A DNA stretch of 21,890 bases from JAWCQZ01 sp964486625 (GTDB taxonomy: Archaea; Halobacteriota; Syntropharchaeia; JACQPP01). The notes under the pieces were generated by a model. It did no database searches. It worked only from the letters and a program-made list of their open reading frames with translations, and was not told where the DNA came from. Shown here piece after piece: positions 7,085 through 14,283 of this stretch. The stretch spans positions 1-21,890 of the forward strand of contig CAZANW010000035.1 of the NCBI GenBank assembly GCA_964486625.1, in the 5' to 3' direction. The position numbers and the translations under genes were made by a program. Numbering within the stretch: position 1 is the first letter of the stretch; each line of letters opens with the position of its first letter.

Positions 7085-9625
7085 ATGGGCCGCAAATCGA
7101 AATCCGCCGAACCGCCCCCGGCGCCGCCCCACGAGACCGTGATTCCGGTGGCGATTGAGGAGGAGATGAGGTCCTCCTACATCGACTACGCCATGTCGGT
7201 GATTGTGGGCCGGGCCCTCCCCGACGCGCGGGACGGGCTCAAGCCGGTCCACCGCCGCATCCTCTACGCGATGTCGGAGCTCGGGCTCGGCTCCGCCCGC
7301 CCCTACAAGAAGTCGGCGCGGGTCGTCGGTGAGGTCCTGGGCAAATACCACCCCCACGGGGACGTGGCGGTCTATGAGACCCTGGTCCGCATGGCCCAGC
7401 CCTTCGCCATGCGGGCGCCCCTGGTGGACGGCCAGGGGAACTTCGGCTCCGTGGACGGAGACGCCCCCGCCGCCATGCGCTACACCGAGGTCCGCCTCAC
7501 GTCGGTGGCCGAGGAGCTGCTGGCCGACCTGGAGAAGGAGACCGTGGAGTGGGCCCCGAACTTCGACGGCTCCCTGAAGGAGCCCCTCCTTCTGCCGAGC
7601 AAGTTCCCGAACCTCCTGGTGAACGGCTCCTCCGGCATCGCGGTCGGGATGGCCACCAACATCCCGCCCCACAACCTCGGGGAGGTTGTGGACGGGCTGG
7701 TGGCCTACATCGAGAAGCCCTCCATCTCCGTGGCCGACCTGATGAAGAAAATCCCCGGCCCCGACTTCCCGACGGGGGGCATCATCCACGGCAAGGCCTC
7801 CATCCGCGAGGCCTACGAGACCGGCCGGGTCGAGGAGCGGGGGGGCCTCCGGGTGCGGGCCCGGACCGAGATCGTCCGGGAGGGGCGGAGGCCCACGATT
7901 GTCGTCACCGAACTCCCCTACCAGGTCAACAAGGCGAACCTGGTGGAGTCCATCGCCGACCTCGCCCGGGAGAAGAAAATCGACGACGTCTACACCATCC
8001 GGGACGAGTCGGACCGGGAGGGGCTCCGGGTGGTGATTGAACTGAAGCCCGACGCCAACCCCGAGGTGGTGCTCAACCAGTTGTACAAGCACACCCAGAT
8101 GGAGACCACCTTCGCCATCCAGATGCTCGCCCTGGTGGACAACGAGCCCAAGACCCTGGGGCTGAAGGACCTCCTGAAAGCGTTCGTGGACCACCGGCGC
8201 GCGACGGTCCGGCGCCGCTCCGAGTTCGAGCTGTCGCAGGCGGAGAAGCGGGCCCACATCGTGGCGGGCCTCCAGAAGGCCATCGCTAAGATGACCGAGG
8301 TCATCGCCACGATCCGGAAGGCGAAGGACCCTGAGGAGGCGCAGAAGTCCCTCCAGGGGAAGTTCGGCCTCTCGGAGCCCCAGGCCCAGGCCATCCTGGA
8401 GATGCGCCTCTCCCGCCTCACCGCCCTGGAGCGGGAGAAACTGGACGCGGAGGCCCAGGAACTGGCCAGAACCATCGCCCGCCTGAAGAAGATTCTCGGC
8501 TCGGCCAAGGAGATTGACGCGGTGATTGTCCTGGAGTTGAAAGAACTCAAGGAGAAGTACGGCGACAAGCGGAGGACTTCCATCGTGGACCAGACGGTGG
8601 AATACACCGTGGAGGACCTCATCGTCTCCGAGGTGGTGGTGGTGACCCTGACCCGGGAGGGCTACGTGAAGCGGATGGCGGTGGACGCCTTCCGGCGCCA
8701 GCGGCGGGGCGGCAAGGGCATCGTGGGGCTGGAGACCAAGGAGGAGGACTTCGCCCAGGAGGTCATCCTCGCCAACACCCACGACTACGTCCTCTTCTTC
8801 ACCAGCGGGGGCAAGGTCCACTGGCTCCGGACCTACGAGATTCCCCAGGCGAGCCGCTACGCCAAGGGCAAGGCCATCGTGAACCTCCTCAAACTGGGGC
8901 CCGGAGAGAGGGCGACGGCCGCGGTGCCGGTTCCCCCCTTCGACGAGGAGGACAAGGAGGCCAAGGCGTTCTACGGGAAGCGCTACCTCTTCTTCACGAC
9001 CCGGAGAGGGACCGTCAAGAAGACGCCCCTCGGCGCGTTCTCGAACCCGAGGTCCACCGGCATCATCGCCGTCAAACTCCACAAGGGCGACGAACTGGTC
9101 GCCACCCGGCTCACCGACGGGGGCCGGGAGATTCTCATCGCCTCCCGCCACGGCAAGGCGGCCCGGTTCTCCGAGAAGGAGGTCCGGGAGATGGGCCGCC
9201 CCGCCGCGGGGGTCATCGGCATCCGCCTCGACAAGAAGGACGAGGTCATCGCCAGCGAGCCCGTCGAGTCCGGGAAGAACATCTTGGTGGTCACCGAGAA
9301 GGGCTACGGCAAGCGGACCCCGGTGGCCCGTTACCGGAAGACCCGCCGGGGGGCGAAGGGGGTCGTCAACCTGAAAATCACCGACAAGAACGGCCCCGCC
9401 GTGGCGGTCCTCGCGGTGGAGGACGCCGACGAGGTCCTCCTCATGTCCCTGAAGGGGCAGACCATCCGGGTCCCCGCCAAGCAGGTCCCCGTGAAGGGGC
9501 GCGCGACCCAGGGGGTCCGCCTCATGAACCTGGAGGCGGGGGACCGGGTCGTGGCGGTGGCCCGGGTCGCGGGAGGGGGGGAACCCGCCCCTCCGGAAAC
9601 CCCCCCGAAGGCTTCCGGTCGCTGA
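7085..9625 (+). CDS. gyrA: DNA gyrase subunit A
   Basis: 846 aa; the DNA-cleaving subunit of type IIA topoisomerase that introduces negative supercoils with GyrB. Seen: SYIDYAMSVIVGRALPDARDGLKPVHRR (written as family start, residues 31-58), catalytic Tyr133 in AAMRYTEVRL, tower and coiled-coil gate (to about 510), and a C-terminal beta-pinwheel carrying the GyrA box QRRGGKG (539-545). The box separates gyrase from topoisomerase IV. Further blades contain related RGAKG and GRATQG loops. In the quinolone region GDVAVYE, the positions matching E. coli Ser83 and Asp87 are Val94 and Glu98. gyrB, often adjacent, is not in the window. An 11-residue Lys/Pro extension precedes the core. Confidence 0.97.
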   Translation: MGRKSKSAEPPPAPPHETVIPVAIEEEMRSSYIDYAMSVIVGRALPDARDGLKPVHRRILYAMSELGLGSARPYKKSARVVGEVLGKYHPHGDVAVYETLVRMAQPFAMRAPLVDGQGNFGSVDGDAPAAMRYTEVRLTSVAEELLADLEKETVEWAPNFDGSLKEPLLLPSKFPNLLVNGSSGIAVGMATNIPPHNLGEVVDGLVAYIEKPSISVADLMKKIPGPDFPTGGIIHGKASIREAYETGRVEERGGLRVRARTEIVREGRRPTIVVTELPYQVNKANLVESIADLAREKKIDDVYTIRDESDREGLRVVIELKPDANPEVVLNQLYKHTQMETTFAIQMLALVDNEPKTLGLKDLLKAFVDHRRATVRRRSEFELSQAEKRAHIVAGLQKAIAKMTEVIATIRKAKDPEEAQKSLQGKFGLSEPQAQAILEMRLSRLTALEREKLDAEAQELARTIARLKKILGSAKEIDAVIVLELKELKEKYGDKRRTSIVDQTVEYTVEDLIVSEVVVVTLTREGYVKRMAVDAFRRQRRGGKGIVGLETKEEDFAQEVILANTHDYVLFFTSGGKVHWLRTYEIPQASRYAKGKAIVNLLKLGPGERATAAVPVPPFDEEDKEAKAFYGKRYLFFTTRRGTVKKTPLGAFSNPRSTGIIAVKLHKGDELVATRLTDGGREILIASRHGKAARFSEKEVREMGRPAAGVIGIRLDKKDEVIASEPVESGKNILVVTEKGYGKRTPVARYRKTRRGAKGVVNLKITDKNGPAVAVLAVEDADEVLLMSLKGQTIRVPAKQVPVKGRATQGVRLMNLEAGDRVVAVARVAGGGEPAPPETPPKASGR

Positions 9626-9672
9626 TTGCGGCCCCCTCCGGAAACCTTTCCGGTCGCCGATTTCGGCCCCCT
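9612..9672. repeat. Imperfect tandem duplication at the 3' end of gyrA
   Basis: A 26-bp unit (CTTCCGGTCGCTGATTGCGG plus CCCCCT) at 9612-9637 recurs at 9647-9672 with three differences, offset 35 bp. The first copy contains the gyrA stop (9623-9625). The second lies fully in the intergenic region. It looks like a small slippage duplication; a regulatory role is not evident. Confidence 0.6.
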
Positions 9673-9701
9673 GAGAATCGCCCTCCGATACGGTTTTCTC
9701 G

Positions 9702-9710
9702 AAAATTTTA
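9702..9710 (+). promoter_or_regulatory. TATA-like box upstream of the helix-hairpin-helix gene
   Basis: AAAATTTTA in an otherwise GC-rich stretch. A transcript would start near 9730, leaving a leader of about 65 nt before ATG 9797. That leader holds a possible 15-codon ORF (9748-9795) with GAGGAGG just upstream, ending 1 nt before the next ATG. Confidence 0.45.
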
Positions 9711-9796
9711 TGTCCGCGGACCGCGATGGGTGTTTCCGAGGAGGTCTATGACGAGGAAGGCGCAGCAGAGGTCTCTCCCCCTCCCAGGGGCCTGAG

Positions 9797-10165
9797 ATGG
9801 CCGGCTGGAGCGTCCCGGGGCTGGGCGAGGCGGTGCGCGCCCGCCTGGAGGAGGCGGGGTTCACCCCGGAGTCCATGGCGCGGGCCCGCCCCTCGGAACT
9901 GGTGAAGCGGGCCGGCCTCCGGGCCGACGTGGCCCGGAGGGTCGTCGCCCACTACCGCGGGGAGGTCGTGGAAAACGGGGAGGGGCCGGTCGAGACCGCC
10001 CCCCCAAGGCCCGCAGTTCCCAACGGCGAGGGCCGGGAGGCCCCGCTCGGCGGGGAGGGGTGGGAGAGGGTCTGGGACTTCGCCTCGCGCCCGGAGAGGT
10101 CCGGGGCCCCGTGGAGGTGGCGGGGGAGGGTGGTCCTCAAGGTCTCCCTCGGGAGGCGGACATGA
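9797..10165 (+). CDS. Small helix-hairpin-helix protein
   Basis: 122 aa. Seen: an N-terminal segment (residues about 5-52) VPGLGEAVRARLEEAGF ... ELVKRAGLRADVARRVVAHYR. This matches the tandem helix-hairpin-helix layout of the RadA/Rad51 N-terminal domain (PGVG-type hairpin, GF turn, then AG-type second hairpin), which binds DNA. The middle is Pro/Gly-rich and disordered (about 55-90), and the C-terminus is basic with Trp residues. No recombinase core is present, so it is a free-standing HhH protein. Its stop overlaps the next ATG (ATGA). Function unknown; nucleic-acid binding is likely. Confidence 0.65.
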   Translation: MAGWSVPGLGEAVRARLEEAGFTPESMARARPSELVKRAGLRADVARRVVAHYRGEVVENGEGPVETAPPRPAVPNGEGREAPLGGEGWERVWDFASRPERSGAPWRWRGRVVLKVSLGRRT

Positions 10166-10341
10166 TGTTCGGGACCGACGGCCTCCTCGGGGAGTGGCTC
10201 GACCTCTTCCGGGAGGAGGACGGGGCCCTGGTTCTCGACCTCCGGGGGACCGAGTTCCCCCTGGGGCTGGGCCGCGTCCGGGCTTTCGGGAGGGTCCGCA
10301 TCGCCTCCGGCGACGCCCGGCCCCGACCCCGGCGCGGATAA
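10162..10341 (+). CDS. Tiny unknown protein overlapping the HhH gene
   Basis: 59 aa (ATG 10162, or 10165). The start overlaps the HhH stop as ATGA, suggesting translational coupling. Seen: an amphipathic helix (GLLGEWLDLFREE) followed by beta-rich ALVLDLRGTEFPLGLGRVRAFGRVRIA and a basic Pro/Arg tail. I recognise no family. It may be a partner of the HhH protein. Because GC-rich DNA yields many chance ORFs, I hold this moderately. Confidence 0.4.
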   Translation: MMFGTDGLLGEWLDLFREEDGALVLDLRGTEFPLGLGRVRAFGRVRIASGDARPRPRRG

Positions 10342-10343
10342 GG

Positions 10344-10350
10344 TTTATTA
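10344..10350 (+). promoter_or_regulatory. TATA box of the RAM-domain gene
   Basis: TTTATTA preceded by a GATAAGG BRE-like stretch, centre 28 nt upstream of ATG 10375, consistent with a leaderless transcript. Confidence 0.6.
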
Positions 10351-10374
10351 CCGACGCCCCCCCGGCTTCCAGCC

Positions 10375-10617
10375 ATGGTCAAGACCTTCACTTTCGTCAA
10401 CGTCGAGGCGGGGCGGGCGAAGGACGTCTACCCGGAACTGAAGAGAATCTCCAAGCGCATCAACGCCGAGGTCTACGGCCTTTTCGGCGAGTATGACTTC
10501 CTGGTCATCACCGACTCGGGGACGCTGAAGAGCGCCGCCAACCGCGTGGTGAAGGACATCCAGTCCATCGACGGCGTCTGGACCACCCGGACCCTGGTGG
10601 AAGCGGAATTCGAGTAG
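10375..10617 (+). CDS. Stand-alone Lrp/AsnC ligand-binding (RAM) domain protein
   Basis: 80 aa. Seen: a complete beta-alpha-beta-beta-alpha-beta RAM domain, FTFVNVEAGRAKDVYPELK, the helix-strand INAEVYGLFGEYDFLVITD, and a C-terminal strand WTTRTLVEAEFE. No DNA-binding helix-turn-helix precedes it. Such small RAM proteins bind amino acids or other small ligands as oligomers and can modulate full Lrp regulators; that role here is inference from the family. It has its own TATA box, so it is probably transcribed alone. The length is normal for the stand-alone class. Confidence 0.85.
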   Translation: MVKTFTFVNVEAGRAKDVYPELKRISKRINAEVYGLFGEYDFLVITDSGTLKSAANRVVKDIQSIDGVWTTRTLVEAEFE

Positions 10618-10622
10618 TTTTC

Positions 10623-10698
10623 TCAAGGGCCCAGCGGCTGGAACTCGACGTGCTCCACGTCCCTCCGCCCCTCGAGGCCGCGGGCCAGTTCCCGCAGG
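10623..10698 (-). CDS. 3' fragment of a minus-strand gene, possibly NikR-like
   Basis: Only the last 24 residues are visible before the N run (LRELARGLEGRRDVEHVEFQ then PLGP and stop). The pattern of Leu-x-Glu-Leu-Ala, a short loop, then Val-x-His resembles the C-terminal end of nickel-responsive NikR/CopG regulators. The neighbour across the gap is a ZIP metal transporter with a His/Cys loop, so a metal-sensing regulator would make sense. With so few residues this is a suggestion, not an identification. The 5' part lies in the assembly gap. Confidence 0.35.
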
Positions 10699-10798
10699 NN
10701 NNNNNNNNNNNNNNNNNNNNNNNNNNNNNNNNNNNNNNNNNNNNNNNNNNNNNNNNNNNNNNNNNNNNNNNNNNNNNNNNNNNNNNNNNNNNNNNNNN
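10699..10798. other. Assembly gap of 100 N
   Basis: Exactly 100 unknown bases, the conventional placeholder for a scaffold gap of unknown size. True distances across it, and the continuity of the two sides, are not established by the sequence. Confidence 0.95.
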
Positions 10799-10812
10799 AA
10801 AAAAGCAAATGC

Positions 10813-10820
10813 CTTATTAA
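10813..10820 (+). promoter_or_regulatory. TATA box of the ZIP transporter gene
   Basis: CTTATTAA, preceded by AAAAAAGCAAATG, centre 24 nt upstream of ATG 10840; leaderless arrangement. Confidence 0.65.
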
Positions 10821-10839
10821 CCAGGGGCCACCCGCCCCC

Positions 10840-11562
10840 ATGCTCTACCTCCTCTACGCGGCCCTGGCCTCCGCGGCCGACTTCCTGCCCGGCTACCTCT
10901 ACCTGCGGAGAAACCCGGCCCCTCCCCCTGGGGGCATCCACCTGACCAGAATCCGCTACCTGGTGGCGGCGGCGTCGGGCGTCGTGGTCGCGGCGGCCCT
11001 GTTCGAACTGCTGCCGGAGGCGGGCCTGGAGCGGAACGCGCCCTTCGTCGCCCTGGGGTTCTTCGCCTTCTACCTGGTGGAGAAGGGGGTCATGCTCCAC
11101 GCCTGCGGCGAGGCGGAGTGCGACCAGGAGGTCCACCGCATCTCCTGGCTGGCGGCGGCGGGCATGGCGAGCGACAACGTGGTGGACGGGGTGGGAATCA
11201 CCGTGGGGTTCCTCACCGACCCCCTCCTGGGGCTCCTGATTGCCCTGGCGGTGGTGGCCCACGAGGTCCCCCAGGGAATCACCACCGCCGTCCTGGCCCA
11301 GGCCTCGGGGTTCTCCCGGCGGAAGAGCCTGGCCCTGGTGGCCTTCGCCGGCCTGCTCTACCCCGTCGGGGCCCTCCTGGGCCTCCTTCTCCCCCAGGGG
11401 GTGTTCCCGCCGGTCCTGGCCCTGGTGGCGGGGGTCTTCCTCTACGTGGGGACCGAGGACCTGATGGGGGAGGCCCACCGGAAGTTCAACCTCCGGGTCA
11501 TCCTCTCGGTCCTGGCGGGCGCCCTCCTGATATTTGGGCTCTCCCGGCTCGGGGTCGGATAG
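10840..11562 (+). CDS. ZIP-family divalent metal transporter
   Basis: 240 aa, about seven to eight hydrophobic helices. Seen: ELLPEA (56-61) in helix 2; the helix-4 metal motif as SDNVVDGVGI (111-120), where the usual His of HNxxDG is Asp112; and the helix-5 motif HEVPQGI (141-147). A cytoplasm-exposed loop, HACGEAECDQEVH (87-99), carries His and Cys residues typical of the metal-binding variable loop. The family moves Zn or Fe into the cytoplasm (GufA/ZupT-like). A possible NikR-like regulator lies on the other side of the assembly gap. Confidence 0.88.
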   Translation: MLYLLYAALASAADFLPGYLYLRRNPAPPPGGIHLTRIRYLVAAASGVVVAAALFELLPEAGLERNAPFVALGFFAFYLVEKGVMLHACGEAECDQEVHRISWLAAAGMASDNVVDGVGITVGFLTDPLLGLLIALAVVAHEVPQGITTAVLAQASGFSRRKSLALVAFAGLLYPVGALLGLLLPQGVFPPVLALVAGVFLYVGTEDLMGEAHRKFNLRVILSVLAGALLIFGLSRLGVG

Positions 11563-11592
11563 TTGTTGCCGCTCCTCCCGGAAACCCTCCCT

Positions 11593-11628
11593 TTTCGTCG
11601 GAAACGAGTGGCTTCGTTGCCGACGAAA
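11593..11628. repeat. 15-bp inverted repeat downstream of the ZIP gene
   Basis: Arms TTTCGTCGGAAACGA (11593-11607) and TCGTTGCCGACGAAA (11614-11628) pair with one mismatch around a 6-nt loop. It lies 31 bp past the ZIP stop, in the convergent gap before the minus-strand gene. It could be a terminator stem for both directions, although no poly-T tract follows. Confidence 0.6.
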
Positions 11629-11650
11629 CGCTAACGATATAGGAGAGGAC

Positions 11651-11715
11651 CGCGCGGGGCCTGCACCTTTGACTGCCACGCGTGCCGAAGGCACGCGGGA
11701 CGGAGGCCCCGCGCG
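11651..11715. repeat. Nested inverted repeats, candidate structured RNA or palindromic element
   Basis: Outer arms CGCGCGGGGCCT (11651-11662) and AGGCCCCGCGCG (11704-11715) are perfect over 12 bp. They enclose a perfect 8-bp hairpin, CGCGTGCC-GAA-GGCACGCG (11679-11697). An AT-rich ACGATATAGG (11634-11643) lies just upstream on the plus strand. The convergent gap from 11563 to 11751 contains nothing else I can support. Confidence 0.5.
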
Positions 11716-11751
11716 ACGGGGCATGGGGAGCGCGAGTGGAGCGGCAACAAG

Positions 11752-12438
11752 TCACTCCACCAGGGGCGCGACGGCCTTCCGGACGTAGTCGAGGAACCTC
11801 TCCTCGGGGACCTTCGAGAAGAGGGTGACGATGGAGTTCCGGGTGAGGCCCACCGTCAGGGGGGCCTCGGCACCCGGCGCCTCGGTCTCGAACACGGCAT
11901 ACCAGATTTTCCCGTGCTTCAAGTAGTCGGCGTAGAGCTTCGTGTGGGCCAGCGCGCTGCCGTAGAGGGCGAGGGTGTCGATGTTCGGGAGGTCCACGTC
12001 GTCGAAGAAAATCACCTTGGTCGCCTCGGGCCGCGCCTCGTGGACCCGCTTCAGGGTCTCGTGGGGGATGCGCGCCTCGACCACCCCCGTGAGGAGGACC
12101 TCCGAGAGTGCGTGGGCCAGGGCGTTCGCCTTGTGCTTCTTCTCCTGGATGAAGAGGAGGACCTCCTCCTTCCTCGGCCAGAGGTGGAACGGCGTGCGGG
12201 CCGTCGCCTGGACCGGGACCACCACGTCCCGGGTCCGGACCGGCAGCAGGTAGTCCCGCGAGAGGAGGGCCCGGAGCCCCTTCTCCTCCCTCTTCAGGTC
12301 CCGGACCTCGGTGAGGAGGGTGAAGGACTTCCCGTCCCGCTCCGCCTCCTCCTCCCGCTTGAAGTCCTTCAGTTTCTGGGCCACCGTGGACAGGTCGGCG
12401 GGGTCGGTGAGTTTGAACAGTTTGCCCGCGAGGACCAT
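11752..12438 (-). CDS. Unknown protein, divergent from the SMC-like gene
   Basis: 228 aa from ATG 12438 (MVLAGKLFKL); an upstream in-frame start at 12456 exists but crowds the divergent promoter. I do not recognise the family. Seen: an N-terminal half with charged helix (FKREEEAERDGKSFTLLTEV, DLKREEKGLRALLSRDYLL), then mixed alpha/beta with LWPRKEEVLLFIQEKKHKANALA, an acidic strand end VIFFDDVDLPN, and YADYLKHGKIWYAVFET. No signal or membrane helix. Only 74 bp separates it from the start of the SMC-like ATPase, so the two may share a control region and a process. That is inference. Confidence 0.75.
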   Translation of the reverse strand: MVLAGKLFKLTDPADLSTVAQKLKDFKREEEAERDGKSFTLLTEVRDLKREEKGLRALLSRDYLLPVRTRDVVVPVQATARTPFHLWPRKEEVLLFIQEKKHKANALAHALSEVLLTGVVEARIPHETLKRVHEARPEATKVIFFDDVDLPNIDTLALYGSALAHTKLYADYLKHGKIWYAVFETEAPGAEAPLTVGLTRNSIVTLFSKVPEERFLDYVRKAVAPLVE

Positions 12439-12512
12439 CCGGCAGGCAGGCCGCAAGGCGGAAGAAGATTTCTCGAAAGATTGAAAGGCGCGCCGCCGCC
12501 CTACGTTCCCGG

Positions 12513-14216
12513 ATGATTCGCGAAGTGGTCCTGGAGAATTTCATGAGTTACGAATACGCCCGGGTTCCCTTCAAGCCCGGCGTGAACGTCGTCTGCGGCC
12601 CCAACGGCTCCGGCAAGTCCTCCATCATCCTCGCTCTCGCCGTGGCGCTGGGCCAGACCTACACCGAGCGCTCCCGCCGCCTCAGCGACCTCATCCGGCG
12701 GGGGAAGGAGTACGCCCGGGTCACCGTGGTCCTCGACAACTCCGGGAAGAAACTCTGGCCCCAGAAGCGGGACGAGGTCCGGCTGTCGCGCTACATCCAG
12801 AAGAACGGGGAATACTGGCACGAGATCGACTTCCGGGCCGCCTCCCGGGCCGAGGTGGAGCGGCTCCTGGGGCCCGCCGGAATCCGGCCCGACAACATGC
12901 TCCTCGTCATGCACCAATCGATGATCGAAAACTTCGGGGCGGTGAGCCCCCCGGAGAAGCTCCGGCTCGTCGAGGAGGCGGCGGGGCTCGCCGAGTTCCG
13001 CCAGCGGGTCGTGGAGTCCCGGGAAACCCTGCGGAGGATGGGGGGCGAGAAGGAGACGGTGGACGCGCTGCTGAAGCGGGCCGAGGAGACCCTCCGCTAC
13101 TGGGAGAGGGAGCACGGGAAACTGAAGCGGAGGCGGGAACTGGACGCGATTGCGGAGCGCCTCCGCGCCGAGGCGGCCTGGAGCCAAGCCCTCCGGGCGG
13201 AGCGCGCCTTAGAGGGGCTGCGCCACGACCTGCGGGCGAAGGAGCGCGGCCGGGACGAGGCGCTGGCGGCCGCGGAGCGGGTGGCGGACGAGGCCGGAGC
13301 CCTCCGGGACCGCGTCGAAGAGGGGCTGATGCTCCTGGAGCGGAGCCTCGGGGCGGGCCGGTCGGCCGACGCGGCGCGGGCGCGCCGGGGCGTGGTAGAG
13401 GCGGTCGAGGGCTACGCCGAAGCCCGGGCTCAGGCTGCGGTGGCGGGCTTCCGGGGAGAACTCCTGGGGCGCGAGGTCCGGGAGCTGGAACGGCGCATCG
13501 TGGAGGCGGAGCGCGACGCGGCCGAGAAGGGGGCCGAGGCGAAGCGGGCGGGGCCGCGGGTCGAGACCCAGCGGCGGCTCCCGGAGATTCTCGACGAACT
13601 GCGGCTGGCGGAGGCGGAGCGGAAGACCCTGGAGGGGGTGAGCCCGGAGGTGGAGGAGATTTACGCCTCCTACCGGAGGATGGAGAGCGAACTCCGGGAG
13701 AAGGCGCGGGCCGCCGACGAGAACCGGCGCCGCTCCCTGGAGGAGCTGGAGGAGCGGAAGGGGAAGTGGAGGGAGGCGGTGGACCGCCTCCTCGCCGACG
13801 TCTCGGACCGCTACCGGAAAATCCTTGGAGCCATCCACGCGACCGGCGACGTGGGGCTGGTGAACGGCCGGAGCCTGGAGGAGGCGGGCCTCGAGATGCG
13901 GGTGGGCTTCCGGGGAGCCGAGCCCCATGTCCTCGACGCCATGACCCAGAGCGGGGGCGAGCGGACCACCGCGACCATGGCCTTCCTGCTGGCGCTCCAG
14001 GGCTCGGTGGCCTCGCCGCTCCGGGCGGTGGACGAGTTCGACGTCCACATGGACCCGATCAACCGGGAGGCGGTCTTCCGCCAGATGTTCTCCGGGGTCG
14101 GGGAGGGGAGGCAGTATGTGGCGGTGACCCCGGGGCCGGTCGTCCCCGAGCGGGGAGCCCACGTCCTGGTGGTCCAGAACGTCGGCGGCCGGTCGGAGGT
14201 GAGCATCGTCGGTTGA
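12513..14216 (+). CDS. Hinge-less SMC-like (Smc5/6- or Sph-type) ATPase
   Basis: 567 aa. Seen: an N-terminal ATPase half starting MIREVVLENFMSYEYA with Walker A GPNGSGKS (29-36), then VMHQSMIENFGAVSPPEKL. Coiled coil runs about 165-435, broken near 277-286 (GAGRSAD), with no room for a globular SMC hinge. The C-terminal half has signature SGGER (480-484) and Walker B LRAVDEFDVHMD with Asp507-Glu508, followed by DPINRE. The SGGER region, the DEFDVHMDPINR string and the N-terminus recall Smc5 and haloarchaeal Sph-like proteins more than canonical Smc or Rad50 (no CxxC hook). Full SMCs exceed 1000 aa. Likely role: DNA-bridging or repair ATPase working as a dimer. Confidence 0.85.
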   Translation: MIREVVLENFMSYEYARVPFKPGVNVVCGPNGSGKSSIILALAVALGQTYTERSRRLSDLIRRGKEYARVTVVLDNSGKKLWPQKRDEVRLSRYIQKNGEYWHEIDFRAASRAEVERLLGPAGIRPDNMLLVMHQSMIENFGAVSPPEKLRLVEEAAGLAEFRQRVVESRETLRRMGGEKETVDALLKRAEETLRYWEREHGKLKRRRELDAIAERLRAEAAWSQALRAERALEGLRHDLRAKERGRDEALAAAERVADEAGALRDRVEEGLMLLERSLGAGRSADAARARRGVVEAVEGYAEARAQAAVAGFRGELLGREVRELERRIVEAERDAAEKGAEAKRAGPRVETQRRLPEILDELRLAEAERKTLEGVSPEVEEIYASYRRMESELREKARAADENRRRSLEELEERKGKWREAVDRLLADVSDRYRKILGAIHATGDVGLVNGRSLEEAGLEMRVGFRGAEPHVLDAMTQSGGERTTATMAFLLALQGSVASPLRAVDEFDVHMDPINREAVFRQMFSGVGEGRQYVAVTPGPVVPERGAHVLVVQNVGGRSEVSIVG

Positions 14217-14230
14217 CTGTCGCCGGAGGG

Positions 14231-14253
14231 GGGAGGGGGCAGAGCCCCCTCCC
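14231..14253. terminator. 10-bp hairpin after the SMC-like gene
   Basis: GGGAGGGGGC-AGA-GCCCCCTCCC, a perfect stem beginning 14 bp after the stop. No T-tract follows, so it may attenuate or stabilise the transcript rather than terminate it. The next gene starts 31 bp further on. Confidence 0.4.
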
Positions 14254-14283
14254 GTCCACAGGCCCACTCTCCCCCCACCCCCC

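Noticed and set aside
7055..9151. A 698-codon open frame on the minus strand opposite gyrA
   Set aside because: It is the antisense shadow of gyrA in GC-rich DNA; its translation is Gly/Leu/His/Asp-rich low complexity with no domain, while gyrA is unambiguous.
9726..9905. A 59-codon ORF starting MGVSEEVYDEEG
   Set aside because: It overlaps the HhH gene out of frame and becomes an Arg/Trp-rich shadow after about 24 codons.
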